DNA of 64,000 nt. Source: RGIG3013 sp045538935 (lineage in GTDB: Bacteria; Bacillota; Clostridia; Oscillospirales; Acutalibacteraceae). The DNA is taken from assembly GCA_045538935.1 (NCBI GenBank), contig JAZQEI010000006.1, positions 121,357 to 185,356 of the forward strand, written 5' to 3'. Made by a program: the position numbers and the translations under genes. Under the pieces are notes generated by a model. That model was given only the letters and a program-made list of their open reading frames with translations. It did no database searches and was not told the DNA's origin. Of this stretch, positions 26,485-35,956 are shown piece after piece. Within the stretch, counting starts at the first letter, position 1; each line of letters starts with the position of its first letter.

Positions 26485-28857
26485 ATGTATAATGTCGTAA
26501 AACGTGACGGAAAATTAATTTCATTTGACATTAGTAAAATCAGTACAGCTATTTCCCAAGCATTTGATGCTTGTCAAAAACAATATAACCAAGATGTTAT
26601 CGATTTTTTAGCATTGAAAGTTACTGCCGCCTTTGAACCAAAAATTGAAGACGATAAGATTTCTGTTGAGCATATTCAAGACTGTGTAGAATCTGTTCTA
26701 ATTAAAGCAGGTTATGATGATGTTGCTAAGGCATACATTATTTACCGTCGTCAACGTGAAAAGATTCGCAATCTTAATGCAACAATGGTTGACTACAAGG
26801 CAATCATAGATAATTATTTAAACATTAATGACTGGCGTGTTAAAGAGAACTCAACAGTAACATATTCTGTTGGTGGCCTTATTCTTTCTAACTCCGGTGC
26901 TGTTACCGCTAACTACTGGTTGTCTGAAATATACGATGACGAAATCGGTAATGCTCATAGAAACGCAGACATTCATATTCACGATTTATCTATGCTTACC
27001 GGTTATTGTGCAGGTTGGTCGTTAAAACAACTCATTCAAGAAGGTTTGGGCGGTGTTTCCGGTAAAATTACATCTTCACCAGCAAGCCATCTTGCAACTT
27101 TGTGCAACCAAATGGTTAACTTTCTTGGTATTATGCAAAACGAATGGGCTGGTGCGCAAGCCTTCTCTTCGTTTGATACATATCTTGCACCTTTTGTAAA
27201 AGTAGACAATCTTTCGTATACTCAAGTTAAAAAGTGTATCGAATCGTTTATTTATGGCGTAAATACTCCTAGCCGTTGGGGCACACAGTCACCATTTACT
27301 AATATTACATTAGATTGGGTGGTTCCTAACGATCTTGCTGAACTTAACTGTATTGTTGGCGGCAAAGAGATGGACTTTAAGTATAAAGACTGTCAGAAAG
27401 AAATGGATATGGTTAACAAAGCCTTCATTGAAATTATGATTGAGGGCGATGCTAATGGTCGTGGTTTCCAATATCCTATTCCTACATATTCAATTACACG
27501 TAATTTTGACTGGTCAGACACAGAAAACAACCGTTTGTTGTTTGAAATGACTTCTAAATACGGTACTCCTTATTTCTCTAACTATATTAATAGTGATATG
27601 GAACCCAGCGATGTTAGAAGTATGTGCTGCAGATTAAGACTTGATTTACGTGAACTTCGCAAAAAGTCCGGCGGTTTCTTTGGTAGCGGTGAATCTACAG
27701 GTTCTGTTGGTGTTGTTACCATTAATATGCCAAGAATCGCTTATCTTGCAAAGGACGAAAAAGATTTTTATGCTCGTCTTGATCGCTTAATGGACATTTC
27801 TGCACGTTCACTAAAGGTTAAACGTACTGTTATTACAAAGCTCTTAGAGGCCGGATTATATCCGTACACCAAGAGGTATTTAGGCACCTTTAATAATCAT
27901 TTTTCTACAATTGGTCTTGTTGGTATGAACGAAGTGGGTCTTAATGCAAATTGGCTTAAGAAGGACTTAACTCATAAAGAAACCCAAAAGTTCACACAAG
28001 ATGTACTAAACCATATGAGAGAAAGACTTTCTGACTATCAGGTAGAATACGGTGATCTGTATAACCTAGAGGCAACCCCGGCAGAGTCGACATCTTTCCG
28101 TCTTGCAAAGCATGACCTTAAACACTATCCCGATATTATAACCGCAGGTAGAGGTGAGGGTGAAACACCTTATTACACCAACAGTTCTCATTTACCGGTT
28201 GGTTACACAGATGACATATTCACTGCTTTAGATGTTCAAGACGATCTACAAACTCTTTATACATCTGGTACTGTATTTCATGCTTTCTTGGGCGAAAAGC
28301 TTCCTGACTGGAAAGCCGCAGCAAATCTGGTTAGAAAAATTGCAGAAAACTATAAGTTGCCATACTACACTTTGTCTCCAACATATTCTGTATGTAAAAA
28401 TCACGGCTATTTAGCAGGTGAGTTGTACGAATGTCCGGATTGTGGTGAGAAAACAGAGGTTTACAGCCGTATTACCGGTTATTATAGACCTGTTCAAAAC
28501 TGGAACGATGGTAAGACTCAAGAGTATAAAGATCGTAAGGTTTATGATATTGAAAACTCTAAACTTACACGTAACGGTGTCGTTAATGAGTCAGAAAATA
28601 CTTGTTCTTGTGAAGATAAAAACACTGTGGATGATGGTAATTATTTATTTACAACAGCTACATGTCCTAACTGTAAAATCGCTTGTTCTATTTTAGATAA
28701 AGCCGGTGTTTCGTATACAAAATTGTTAGCTAATGAACATGTAAAGTTAACCGAAACATTTTCGGTTAAGCAAGCACCAACTCTTGTAGTTGTTAAAAAT
28801 GGCGAAGTATCTAAATATGCCGGCGTTTCCGACATAAAAAAGATGCTTAACGTATAA
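26485..28857 (+). CDS. nrdD: class III anaerobic ribonucleoside-triphosphate reductase with fused C-terminal redoxin
   Basis: 790 residues. An N-terminal ATP-cone (about 1-90) gives allosteric control. The active-site loop has an adjacent cysteine pair (MCCRLRL, C381-C382). The zinc site reads CxxH...CxxC (C637, H640, C650, C653) and the glycyl-radical site is RITGYYRP with Gly665. Beyond the normal NrdD end there is a thioredoxin/glutaredoxin-like domain (about 715-790) with CPNC at 727-730 and the cis-proline context QAPTLVVVKNGE. With trxB following 10 bases later, it suggests reduction by NADPH through the fused redoxin rather than by formate. Confidence 0.95.
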   Translation: MYNVVKRDGKLISFDISKISTAISQAFDACQKQYNQDVIDFLALKVTAAFEPKIEDDKISVEHIQDCVESVLIKAGYDDVAKAYIIYRRQREKIRNLNATMVDYKAIIDNYLNINDWRVKENSTVTYSVGGLILSNSGAVTANYWLSEIYDDEIGNAHRNADIHIHDLSMLTGYCAGWSLKQLIQEGLGGVSGKITSSPASHLATLCNQMVNFLGIMQNEWAGAQAFSSFDTYLAPFVKVDNLSYTQVKKCIESFIYGVNTPSRWGTQSPFTNITLDWVVPNDLAELNCIVGGKEMDFKYKDCQKEMDMVNKAFIEIMIEGDANGRGFQYPIPTYSITRNFDWSDTENNRLLFEMTSKYGTPYFSNYINSDMEPSDVRSMCCRLRLDLRELRKKSGGFFGSGESTGSVGVVTINMPRIAYLAKDEKDFYARLDRLMDISARSLKVKRTVITKLLEAGLYPYTKRYLGTFNNHFSTIGLVGMNEVGLNANWLKKDLTHKETQKFTQDVLNHMRERLSDYQVEYGDLYNLEATPAESTSFRLAKHDLKHYPDIITAGRGEGETPYYTNSSHLPVGYTDDIFTALDVQDDLQTLYTSGTVFHAFLGEKLPDWKAAANLVRKIAENYKLPYYTLSPTYSVCKNHGYLAGELYECPDCGEKTEVYSRITGYYRPVQNWNDGKTQEYKDRKVYDIENSKLTRNGVVNESENTCSCEDKNTVDDGNYLFTTATCPNCKIACSILDKAGVSYTKLLANEHVKLTETFSVKQAPTLVVVKNGEVSKYAGVSDIKKMLNV

Positions 28858-28867
28858 GGATTAAATT

Positions 28868-29773
28868 ATGTATGATATTATAGTTATCGGCGGCGGCCCT
28901 GCGGGGCTGACCGCCGCCCTATATGCTAAAAGGGCAAATAAATCTGTTTTAATTATAGAAAAGGCCACTTTTGGTGGCCAAATTACATATTCACCTAAAG
29001 TAGAAAATATTCCGGGTTTCGCTGAAGTAACAGGTAATGAATTTGCTGAAAAATTAGTTGAACAAGTTTTGGGTCAGGGTGCAGATATTGAATGCTCTGA
29101 GGTTTTAAAAATTGACAATGCCGACATAAAAACCGTTTATACTGAAGATGGCGAATTCAAAGCAAAAAGTGTTATTATTGCTACAGGTGCCAAGCACAGA
29201 ATGTTAGGTCTTGAAAACGAAGAAAAGTTTGTTGGTGAGGGCATTTCTTTCTGCGCGGTGTGTGATGGCGCTTTTTATGAGGGTAAGACTGTTGCTGTAA
29301 TCGGTGGCGGTAATTCTGCCTTACAAGAGGCTATATTATTATCTGACCTTGCCAAAAAGGTCTATGTTGTGCAAAATCTGGACCACTTAACTGGCGAAAC
29401 AAAGCTTATTGAGCAGCTTGAAACAAAAACAAATGTCGAGATTATATTATCTAGTGTTGTTGATAGTATTATTGATACTAACGGTGATTTTAAAGGCATT
29501 GTTATTAAGAATGCAAACTCAAATAATACCGAACTTTTGCTTGATGGTATGTTTGTGGCCATTGGTCTAATTCCTCAAAACGAGCCTTTCAAAGATTTAA
29601 TTAATCTTAACAACTGGGGTTATGTAGATTCTGATGAATCGTGCATTACTAATGCTAACGGTATTTTTGTGGCTGGTGACTGTCGTTCAAAAAAAATCCG
29701 ACAAGTAGCTACTGCGGTTGCAGATGGCGCTATTGCAGCTCTTGCTGCTTGTGATTATATTGATAATTTGTAA
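28868..29773 (+). CDS. trxB: thioredoxin reductase
   Basis: 301 residues, low-molecular-weight type. FAD motif VIGGGPAGLTAALYAKRA at the N-terminus, redox-active CAVCDG near residue 130, NADPH motif VIGGGNSALQEAILL near 145 and the C-terminal FVAGDCR block. It lies 10 bases after nrdD in the same operon and is the obvious electron source for the redoxin domain fused to NrdD. No separate thioredoxin gene lies beside it. Confidence 0.93.
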   Translation: MYDIIVIGGGPAGLTAALYAKRANKSVLIIEKATFGGQITYSPKVENIPGFAEVTGNEFAEKLVEQVLGQGADIECSEVLKIDNADIKTVYTEDGEFKAKSVIIATGAKHRMLGLENEEKFVGEGISFCAVCDGAFYEGKTVAVIGGGNSALQEAILLSDLAKKVYVVQNLDHLTGETKLIEQLETKTNVEIILSSVVDSIIDTNGDFKGIVIKNANSNNTELLLDGMFVAIGLIPQNEPFKDLINLNNWGYVDSDESCITNANGIFVAGDCRSKKIRQVATAVADGAIAALAACDYIDNL

Positions 29774-29803
29774 GTTGTTGTCTAAAGATAAAACATTTTA
29801 AAC

Positions 29804-29843
29804 AAAAAGGCAAGGCCACTTGTGTAATGGCTTTGCCTTTTTT
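29804..29843 (+). terminator. terminator of the nrdD-trxB operon
   Basis: Stem AAAGGCAAGGCCA/TGGCTTTGCCTTT (one G-T pair), followed by a T tract. Confidence 0.9.
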
Positions 29844-29863
29844 ATTACTAAAGTATATTATTC

Positions 29864-29892
29864 TTGAAAAAAAGTGTTAATTATAGTATAAT
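29864..29892 (+). promoter_or_regulatory. typA promoter
   Basis: TTGAAA (29864-29869), 17-base spacer, TATAAT (29887-29892). Confidence 0.75.
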
Positions 29893-29926
29893 AAATCGTT
29901 AGAATAATTAAAAAGGGAAGATATAT

Positions 29927-31750
29927 ATGGCAAAGATTGAGAACTTAAGAAATATTGCTATAATTGCACACGTTGACCACGGTAAAACCACTCTCGTTGA
30001 CCAACTATTAAAGCAAAGTGGTGTATTTAGAAGTAACGAACAAGTAAACGAGCGTGTAATGGACTCTAATGACCTAGAGCGAGAACGCGGTATTACAATA
30101 CTTTCTAAAACTACTAGCGTAATGTATAACTCTGTAAAGATAAATATTGTTGACACTCCCGGACACGCAGATTTTGGTGGCGAAGTTGAGCGCATTTTAC
30201 AAATGGTTGATGGAGTTTTACTATTAGTAGATGCTTTTGAGGGTTGTATGCCACAAACAAGATTTGTGTTAAAAAAGGCATTGGCATTAAATAAAAAGGC
30301 TATTGTTGTTGTAAATAAAATTGACAGACCAATGGCTCGTCCTGAAGAAGTAATTGATGAAGTTTTAGACTTATTTATTGACTTAGGTGCCGACGATGAT
30401 CAACTTGAATTCCCGATAATATATGCATCGGGTCGTGATGGTTATGCAAGCAACTCATTAAGCGAACAAGGTACAGATTTAAAACCTTTGTTTGAAGCTA
30501 TAATAAACAACATCGATGCACCCGAAGGCGATACTAATGCTCCTTTGCAAATCTTATTTTCTAACACAGAGTATGATGATTATTTAGGTAAAATTGGCGT
30601 TGGAAGAGTAACTAGGGGGACTGTTAAAGAAGGACAGTCCATAACTCTTTGCCATACTGACGGTACAACTTCGCATGCAAAAATTGCAAAGTTATTTACT
30701 TACGAAGGTTTAAAGAGAGTTGAATCTATAAGTGCTAGTGTAGGTGATATTGTAAGAATATCTGGTATATCTAATCTAAACATTGGCGAAACAGCTTGCG
30801 ACAACGACTGTATAGAACCTTTGCCGTTTATTAAAATAGACGAACCTACGCTTTCTATGAATTTTATGGTAAATAATTCACCTTTTGCCGGTAAAGACGG
30901 CAAATTCGTTACTTCACGCAATATTAGAGAACGCTTATTTAAAGAGGCGCAGACAAACGTTAGTCTAAAGGTTGAAGAGACCGACTCATCTGATACATTT
31001 AAAGTATCGGGTAGGGGAGAACTGCACCTTTCTATACTCATAGAAAAAATGCGTCGAGAAGGTTATGAATTTCAAGTTTCATCACCAACCGTTATTTATA
31101 AGAACGATGCCTCAGGAAATCTGTTAGAACCAATTGAACTGCTTATGATTGAAGTGCCTGAAGAATATGTAGGCGTAGTTATGGAGCGCCTCGGAACCAG
31201 AAAAGCAGAAATTAAAAATATGGGTACCAGAGAATCCGGTTCTACACATTTAGAGTTTTTAATTCCATCTCGCGGACTAATCGGTTATCGCTCACAGTTT
31301 TTAACCGATACAAACGGAAATGGCATTATGAACCATATTTTTGATTCTTATCAAGAATATAAAGGTGATATTGAACAGCGTCTTACAGGCTCTATTATAG
31401 CCTTTGAAAGCGGTGAATCAACAGGTTACGGACTATTTAACACTCAAAGTCGCGGTAGGTTATTTATAGGCCCTGGTGTGCCTGTATATGAAGGTATGAT
31501 TATTGGTGAAAACCCAAAAAACGAAGATTTGGTATGCAATGTTTGCAAGAAAAAACAAGCAACAAATATGCGTGCTGCAGGCTCTGACGATGCTTTAAAA
31601 CTTGTGCCTCCGTCGATTTTTAGCCTAGAACAATCTCTTGAATTTATAAAGAGCGATGAGTTAGTTGAAATTACTCCTAAAAACATAAGATTAAGAAAGA
31701 AAATACTCGGCAAAGAACTTAGAATGAAGCACGAGGCAAAAAATAAATGA
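29927..31750 (+). CDS. typA: translational GTPase TypA/BipA
   Basis: 607 residues, full length. G1 AHVDHGKTT near residue 14, switch region RERGITI, DTPGHADFGGEVE near 73 and NKID near 127 are intact, followed by domain II and the TypA-specific C-terminal domain. It is a ribosome-associated GTPase linked to 50S assembly and stress or cold growth. The stop overlaps the start of the next gene (ATGA). Confidence 0.97.
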   Translation: MAKIENLRNIAIIAHVDHGKTTLVDQLLKQSGVFRSNEQVNERVMDSNDLERERGITILSKTTSVMYNSVKINIVDTPGHADFGGEVERILQMVDGVLLLVDAFEGCMPQTRFVLKKALALNKKAIVVVNKIDRPMARPEEVIDEVLDLFIDLGADDDQLEFPIIYASGRDGYASNSLSEQGTDLKPLFEAIINNIDAPEGDTNAPLQILFSNTEYDDYLGKIGVGRVTRGTVKEGQSITLCHTDGTTSHAKIAKLFTYEGLKRVESISASVGDIVRISGISNLNIGETACDNDCIEPLPFIKIDEPTLSMNFMVNNSPFAGKDGKFVTSRNIRERLFKEAQTNVSLKVEETDSSDTFKVSGRGELHLSILIEKMRREGYEFQVSSPTVIYKNDASGNLLEPIELLMIEVPEEYVGVVMERLGTRKAEIKNMGTRESGSTHLEFLIPSRGLIGYRSQFLTDTNGNGIMNHIFDSYQEYKGDIEQRLTGSIIAFESGESTGYGLFNTQSRGRLFIGPGVPVYEGMIIGENPKNEDLVCNVCKKKQATNMRAAGSDDALKLVPPSIFSLEQSLEFIKSDELVEITPKNIRLRKKILGKELRMKHEAKNK

Positions 31751-32628
31751 TTTATGTTTTGTTAGATTTCGAATGGAATACTGCTTATAGTGTGCGCCAC
31801 GGAAGATTTATAAACGAAATTATACAAATTGGTGCTGTTAAGCTTGATAATTCTCTTAATATTTGCTCTAAGTTTGAGCGCACAATTCATTCGGCTATTG
31901 CAAAAAAGCTAAGTAATAGGTTCATAGAATTAACAACCATTACTAATGAACAAATGAAAAGCGGCGTTGATTTTTTAACAGCGGTTAAAGAGTATAACGA
32001 GTGGTTAGGCAACGATGATTTTGTTACCATGACGTGGAGCAACTCTGATTTATATGCAGTATTTGACAATTGTAAGTCGTTTCTAAAAAACGATTATAAA
32101 ATTAATATTGGCAAATATGTTGATTTACAAAAGTATGTTCAAAATGTTCTTAAAGAAAGAGGCTTTGAAATAAATTCACAAATTTCACTCGAAAATGCCG
32201 CACAACTGCTTAACATTAACACTGAAGAATTTAAACTACATACAGCTTTTGATGACAGTATGCTTAGTGCTAGAATTTTTTACGAAACTTTTAATCGCAA
32301 AGAATTTATCAAAGCAGTTATCGACACAACAAATCCAAAGTTTTATGAACGACTAACTTTTAAATCGTATACGGTTTCTGATATAGATAGTCCTTTGATT
32401 AGTAAAAAACATTTGTGTTTTAAGTGTGAAAATTGCAATGTGCGCGCAAAACGCGTAACAAATTGGAAGTTTAAAAACAGATGGTTTAAGGCTATATTTA
32501 AATGTACAAAATGTTCACAAAAATTTGAGGGACGCGTATCTTTTAAGAAAACGTTTGATTCATTAGCCGTAAAAAAGAAGATATTACCTTTACAAACTAG
32601 GAACGATAAAAATGAAGTTACTGTGTAA
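31747..32628 (+). CDS. DnaQ-like 3'-5' exonuclease with C-terminal zinc ribbon
   Basis: 293 residues. The N-terminal DEDD fold begins YVLLDFEWNT (Asp and Glu of motif Exo I) and HTAFDDSMLSARIF supplies the C-terminal acidic/His motif of the DEDDh type. After residue about 225 there is a zinc-ribbon-like tail with CFKCENC and CTKC. Substrate could be RNA or DNA; standalone proteins of this kind in Firmicutes are often RNA exonucleases. Overlaps typA by four bases. Confidence 0.8.
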   Translation: MIYVLLDFEWNTAYSVRHGRFINEIIQIGAVKLDNSLNICSKFERTIHSAIAKKLSNRFIELTTITNEQMKSGVDFLTAVKEYNEWLGNDDFVTMTWSNSDLYAVFDNCKSFLKNDYKINIGKYVDLQKYVQNVLKERGFEINSQISLENAAQLLNINTEEFKLHTAFDDSMLSARIFYETFNRKEFIKAVIDTTNPKFYERLTFKSYTVSDIDSPLISKKHLCFKCENCNVRAKRVTNWKFKNRWFKAIFKCTKCSQKFEGRVSFKKTFDSLAVKKKILPLQTRNDKNEVTV

Positions 32629-33487
32629 TTGCTGCCCTCGCAAATGTAATGCGCTAAGGACTGACGAACAAAACATAACTGGCTACTGCAAAATGCCCTT
32701 ACTACCTAAAGTTGCCAAAGTTGATGTGCACAAATGGGAAGAACCTTGTGTAAGCGGTTTTGGAGGATCTGGTACAATATTTTTTTCAGGTTGTTCACTA
32801 AACTGTGTGTACTGTCAAAATCATAAAATCAGTCATGGTGGTTTTGGCAAGATTGTTTCTATACAAAGACTTGCAGAAATTTTTAAAGAGCTTGAAAATA
32901 TGGGTGCAGAAAACATAAATTTAGTAAATCCTACACATTATTTTTATGCAATAAAGTCTGCCCTTGAAATTTATAGACCTAAAATACCTATTATTTATAA
33001 TTCTGGCGGCTATGATAATGAAGAAAACATTTTAGAAAATATTTTTGATGTATATTTGTTTGATCTAAAATATTTGAATCCCGATGCAGCATCAAAATAT
33101 TCTAAAGCAAAAGATTATCCTCAAATTGCAAAAAAAGCAATTCTAACGGCTTATATGCTTAAGCCAAAAGTTGTATTAGATGACAATAAAATGATTAAAA
33201 GCGGCGTAATCATTAGACATTTGGTGTTGCCTAGGCACACAAACGATGCCATTGACGTAATTAACTGGGCAAACAATAACTGTCCCAACACATTTTTTAG
33301 CTTAATGAGCCAGTATATACCGTTTAATACCCAAAATTATCCTGAAATAGATAGAAAAATTACTAAACGTGAATATGATAAGGTGCTTGATGCATTAGTA
33401 AATACTAATTTTGCTAATGTGTTCGTTCAAGACATTAGTAGCGCAGATGAAAAATTTATTCCAAATTTTGATTTAAAAGGTGTATAA
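32612..33487 (+). CDS. radical SAM protein, PflA/PflX-like
   Basis: 291 residues. The N-terminus has a cysteine-rich segment NCCPRKCNA typical of PflX-like proteins, then the radical SAM motif CSLNCVYCQNHKIS (CxxxCxxC, near residue 60). The annotation 'pyruvate formate-lyase activating-like' is common for this family, but no glycyl-radical enzyme is adjacent and the partner is unknown. It overlaps the exonuclease gene by 17 bases. Confidence 0.85.
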   Translation: MKLLCNCCPRKCNALRTDEQNITGYCKMPLLPKVAKVDVHKWEEPCVSGFGGSGTIFFSGCSLNCVYCQNHKISHGGFGKIVSIQRLAEIFKELENMGAENINLVNPTHYFYAIKSALEIYRPKIPIIYNSGGYDNEENILENIFDVYLFDLKYLNPDAASKYSKAKDYPQIAKKAILTAYMLKPKVVLDDNKMIKSGVIIRHLVLPRHTNDAIDVINWANNNCPNTFFSLMSQYIPFNTQNYPEIDRKITKREYDKVLDALVNTNFANVFVQDISSADEKFIPNFDLKGV

Positions 33488-33535
33488 ATAAAATTAACCT
33501 TTCAGCAAAGAATATCTTTGTTGGGAGGTTTTTTC

Positions 33536-34201
33536 ATGAAAAAAATAATTATTTTAGCAGCTATTATAGTAGCAGGAGTGTTTTTACTAAACAATGCCGA
33601 AAGCATTATAAAAAGCACAACCGCCATTGACGTTAATTATATAACTCCTAAAATAGAAAACGTTTCGTTTTTTTCTACATGTAACGGAATAATAACCGAA
33701 GCAAAGGAAGATGATTATAAAGCTTTAGTGTACGTAAATGAAAAAGACATACCAAACATTAAAGAAAACAGCTTAGTAAAAATTAGCGGCGCTGCCCTTG
33801 GAGAAAAAGAATATGATGGATATATTAGTTATATATCAGATAAAGCAACTACTATAACTAACGCTGGTCTTTCAAAAACAGTACTAGAATGTATAATTAC
33901 AATAAATAATGGAGATTCACTACTAAAGCAGGGTTATAATATTACAGCGGCAGTGTCAACATTAAAAGTAGAAAACGCCTTGGTTGTTGATTATGATGCA
34001 GTTTTAAATGACGGAAAAAATTATTGGGTATATTTAGTTAATAACAATAAAGCTCAAAAACAATATATAGAAATTTTTAAAGAAAGCAAAAACGGTTATA
34101 TTGTACAAAGTGGTATTAATTCGCAAGATAAGGTAATTTTGAATCCTTCTGAGAATGTTATAGAATACAAACGTGTAAATGCAACAGTAAAAGGTGAATA
34201 A
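33536..34201 (+). CDS. MacA-like membrane fusion protein (truncated adaptor form)
   Basis: 221 residues. One N-terminal membrane anchor, then a barrel-sandwich/beta-barrel region (KALVYVNEKDIPNIKENSLV, GYISYISDKATTI) and membrane-proximal strands. It is shorter than most MFPs and has almost no coiled hairpin. ATG at 33536 has GGGAGG upstream; an earlier frame start at 33518 lies within a hairpin (33503-33523). It is coupled to a MacB-like permease, so a two-part export or stress-sensing complex is likely. Confidence 0.75.
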   Translation: MKKIIILAAIIVAGVFLLNNAESIIKSTTAIDVNYITPKIENVSFFSTCNGIITEAKEDDYKALVYVNEKDIPNIKENSLVKISGAALGEKEYDGYISYISDKATTITNAGLSKTVLECIITINNGDSLLKQGYNITAAVSTLKVENALVVDYDAVLNDGKNYWVYLVNNNKAQKQYIEIFKESKNGYIVQSGINSQDKVILNPSENVIEYKRVNATVKGE

Positions 34202-34202
34202 T

Positions 34203-35375
34203 TTGGAATATTTTTTGCTCGCAATAAACAGCATAAAAAGAAAAAGAATAAAAAACTTACTTACAATTGTAAGTATTTCGGTTGGAGTACTTTCTATAAC
34301 AATAATAAATGTTATTTCATCTACCGGAACAAATATAATTGAAAAAGAGCTTAACACACTTGGAATAAAAGGTATATCAATTAGCTACAACAACTCGGCA
34401 GAGTTTTTAAACAATGACGATTTAGAAGCAATAAGAACTATTAATAACGTTGAAAATGCTATGCCTATTTTAATGGGTCAAGGGCACATAAGTGCCAATG
34501 ACAAGCTCTCAACAAGTGTTCTTTGGGGAATTGATACTGAGGCCGAACAAACTATTTCAATAAAAGTTGTTAAGGGTAGAGACTTTAATCCTTATGATGT
34601 ACTATCGTCACAAAAAGTATGTGTTTTAGATGAAGATACAGCTAAAAATATGTATGGAAGAACTAATATAATTGGCAACGACATATATTTACAAATAAAC
34701 GGTAAAGAGCAAAAATTTAAAATTATTGGCATTGCTAAGGCTGACAGCAGTATTTTACAAAATGTGGTTGGCCAATATATACCCTGCGTTGTGTATTTAC
34801 CATATACTACTTTACAAGATGCGTTATCGAGTGAAAAATTAAATCAAATAGCAGTAATTACTAGTGGTGATGAAAATATAGTAGCAGAAAAAATTTTAAA
34901 TATTTTAAATATAAATAATAACAGCCAAAACATTAAATACGAGAATTTAAGTAATCAGCGCGAAAAATTAAGCAACACCTTGTCGATTATTACAACAGTT
35001 TTATCGTTAATTGGTTCAATTTCTCTTTTTGTTGCAGGTATTGGAACCATGACTGCTATGATAAGTGGAGTAAATGAACGAACAAAAGAAATCGGAATAA
35101 AAAAATCTATTGGCGCATCTAGAAAAAGTATTGCCAAAGAATTTTTAGCAGAATCAATTCTATTATCAATGATTGGTTGTATTGTAGGCACAACAACTAC
35201 GTTATTGCTCGTTAAAATTGCGTCTAATATATTTGATTTGAATCTAATAGTTAACACAACTATAATTATTAAAATGGTACTGATATCCCTGGGGTGTGGT
35301 CTAATCTTTGGAGTATATCCCGCTATTGTTGCTTCTAAATTAAATCCAGCCGATGCACTTAGTAATGAAAGGTAA
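34203..35375 (+). CDS. MacB/FtsX-family ABC permease
   Basis: About 390 residues. One N-terminal membrane helix, a large extracellular MacB_PCD domain (about 45-245) and three C-terminal helices of the FtsX domain, with the signature ERTKEIGIKKSIGASRKSI near residue 297. I prefer the TTG at 34203, five bases after AAAGGTGA, over a GTG at 34194 that lies inside this site. The ATPase that normally accompanies MacA/MacB-type pairs in Firmicutes is not encoded here. Confidence 0.85.
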   Translation: MEYFLLAINSIKRKRIKNLLTIVSISVGVLSITIINVISSTGTNIIEKELNTLGIKGISISYNNSAEFLNNDDLEAIRTINNVENAMPILMGQGHISANDKLSTSVLWGIDTEAEQTISIKVVKGRDFNPYDVLSSQKVCVLDEDTAKNMYGRTNIIGNDIYLQINGKEQKFKIIGIAKADSSILQNVVGQYIPCVVYLPYTTLQDALSSEKLNQIAVITSGDENIVAEKILNILNINNNSQNIKYENLSNQREKLSNTLSIITTVLSLIGSISLFVAGIGTMTAMISGVNERTKEIGIKKSIGASRKSIAKEFLAESILLSMIGCIVGTTTTLLLVKIASNIFDLNLIVNTTIIIKMVLISLGCGLIFGVYPAIVASKLNPADALSNER

Positions 35376-35385
35376 TAATAGGTAT

Positions 35386-35417
35386 AAAAAAGCCACTGTT
35401 CTGTTTCGAACAGTGGC
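35386..35417 (-). terminator. terminator of the leftward DivIVA-like/fumarase operon
   Basis: Stem GCCACTGTTC/GAACAGTGGC; on the minus strand it is followed by six U. On the plus strand there is no clear U tract. Confidence 0.85.
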
Positions 35418-35425
35418 GTATATGT

Positions 35426-35956
35426 TTATTTATTAAAAATATTATTCCCTAAAGAATCAATTGCAGCTACTAAGGGAAAGTCTTGTAACTCTAATTGTTT
35501 TACCGATTCACATCCTAAATCGTCAAAAGCAACAACCTTACAAGATTTTATATGCTTAGCGGCTAAAGCACCTGCGCCGCCGATTGCGCACAAATATAGT
35601 GCTTTGTTGCGAACAATGGCATCACAAACTTCACTGGAACGTTGACCTTTGCCAATCATACATATTAACCCAAGATCTAATAATCTAGGCGTGTATGCAT
35701 CCATTCTAGAAGATGTTGTAGGGCCACAACTACCAATTGGTAAATTTTGGGGTGCATTGGTTGGTCCGGCATAAAAAATAGTGGCATTATTAATATCAAA
35801 TGGTAGGGAAGAGTTGTTATCTAACAATTCAAAAATTCGTTTGTGGGCGGCATCGCGCGCGGTATAAACGGTACCGGAAAGCAATATTTTATCTCCAACA
35901 CGAATATTCGGAATCATATTCTTTAAATCTTTGGTGTTAACTCTAATGGTTTGCAT
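35426..35956 (-). CDS. class I fumarase/tartrate dehydratase beta-subunit-like protein
   Basis: 176 residues, the normal size for a separate beta subunit of FeS fumarase (FumB-type C-terminal domain). The substrate-binding pattern GPTNAPQNLPIGSCGPTTSS is present, as are GKGQRS and AIGGAGALAAKHI. The FeS-binding alpha subunit that should partner it is absent from the neighbourhood; upstream on the same transcript is a DivIVA-like protein instead. It may pair with an alpha subunit encoded elsewhere. Confidence 0.85.
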   Translation of the reverse strand: MQTIRVNTKDLKNMIPNIRVGDKILLSGTVYTARDAAHKRIFELLDNNSSLPFDINNATIFYAGPTNAPQNLPIGSCGPTTSSRMDAYTPRLLDLGLICMIGKGQRSSEVCDAIVRNKALYLCAIGGAGALAAKHIKSCKVVAFDDLGCESVKQLELQDFPLVAAIDSLGNNIFNK

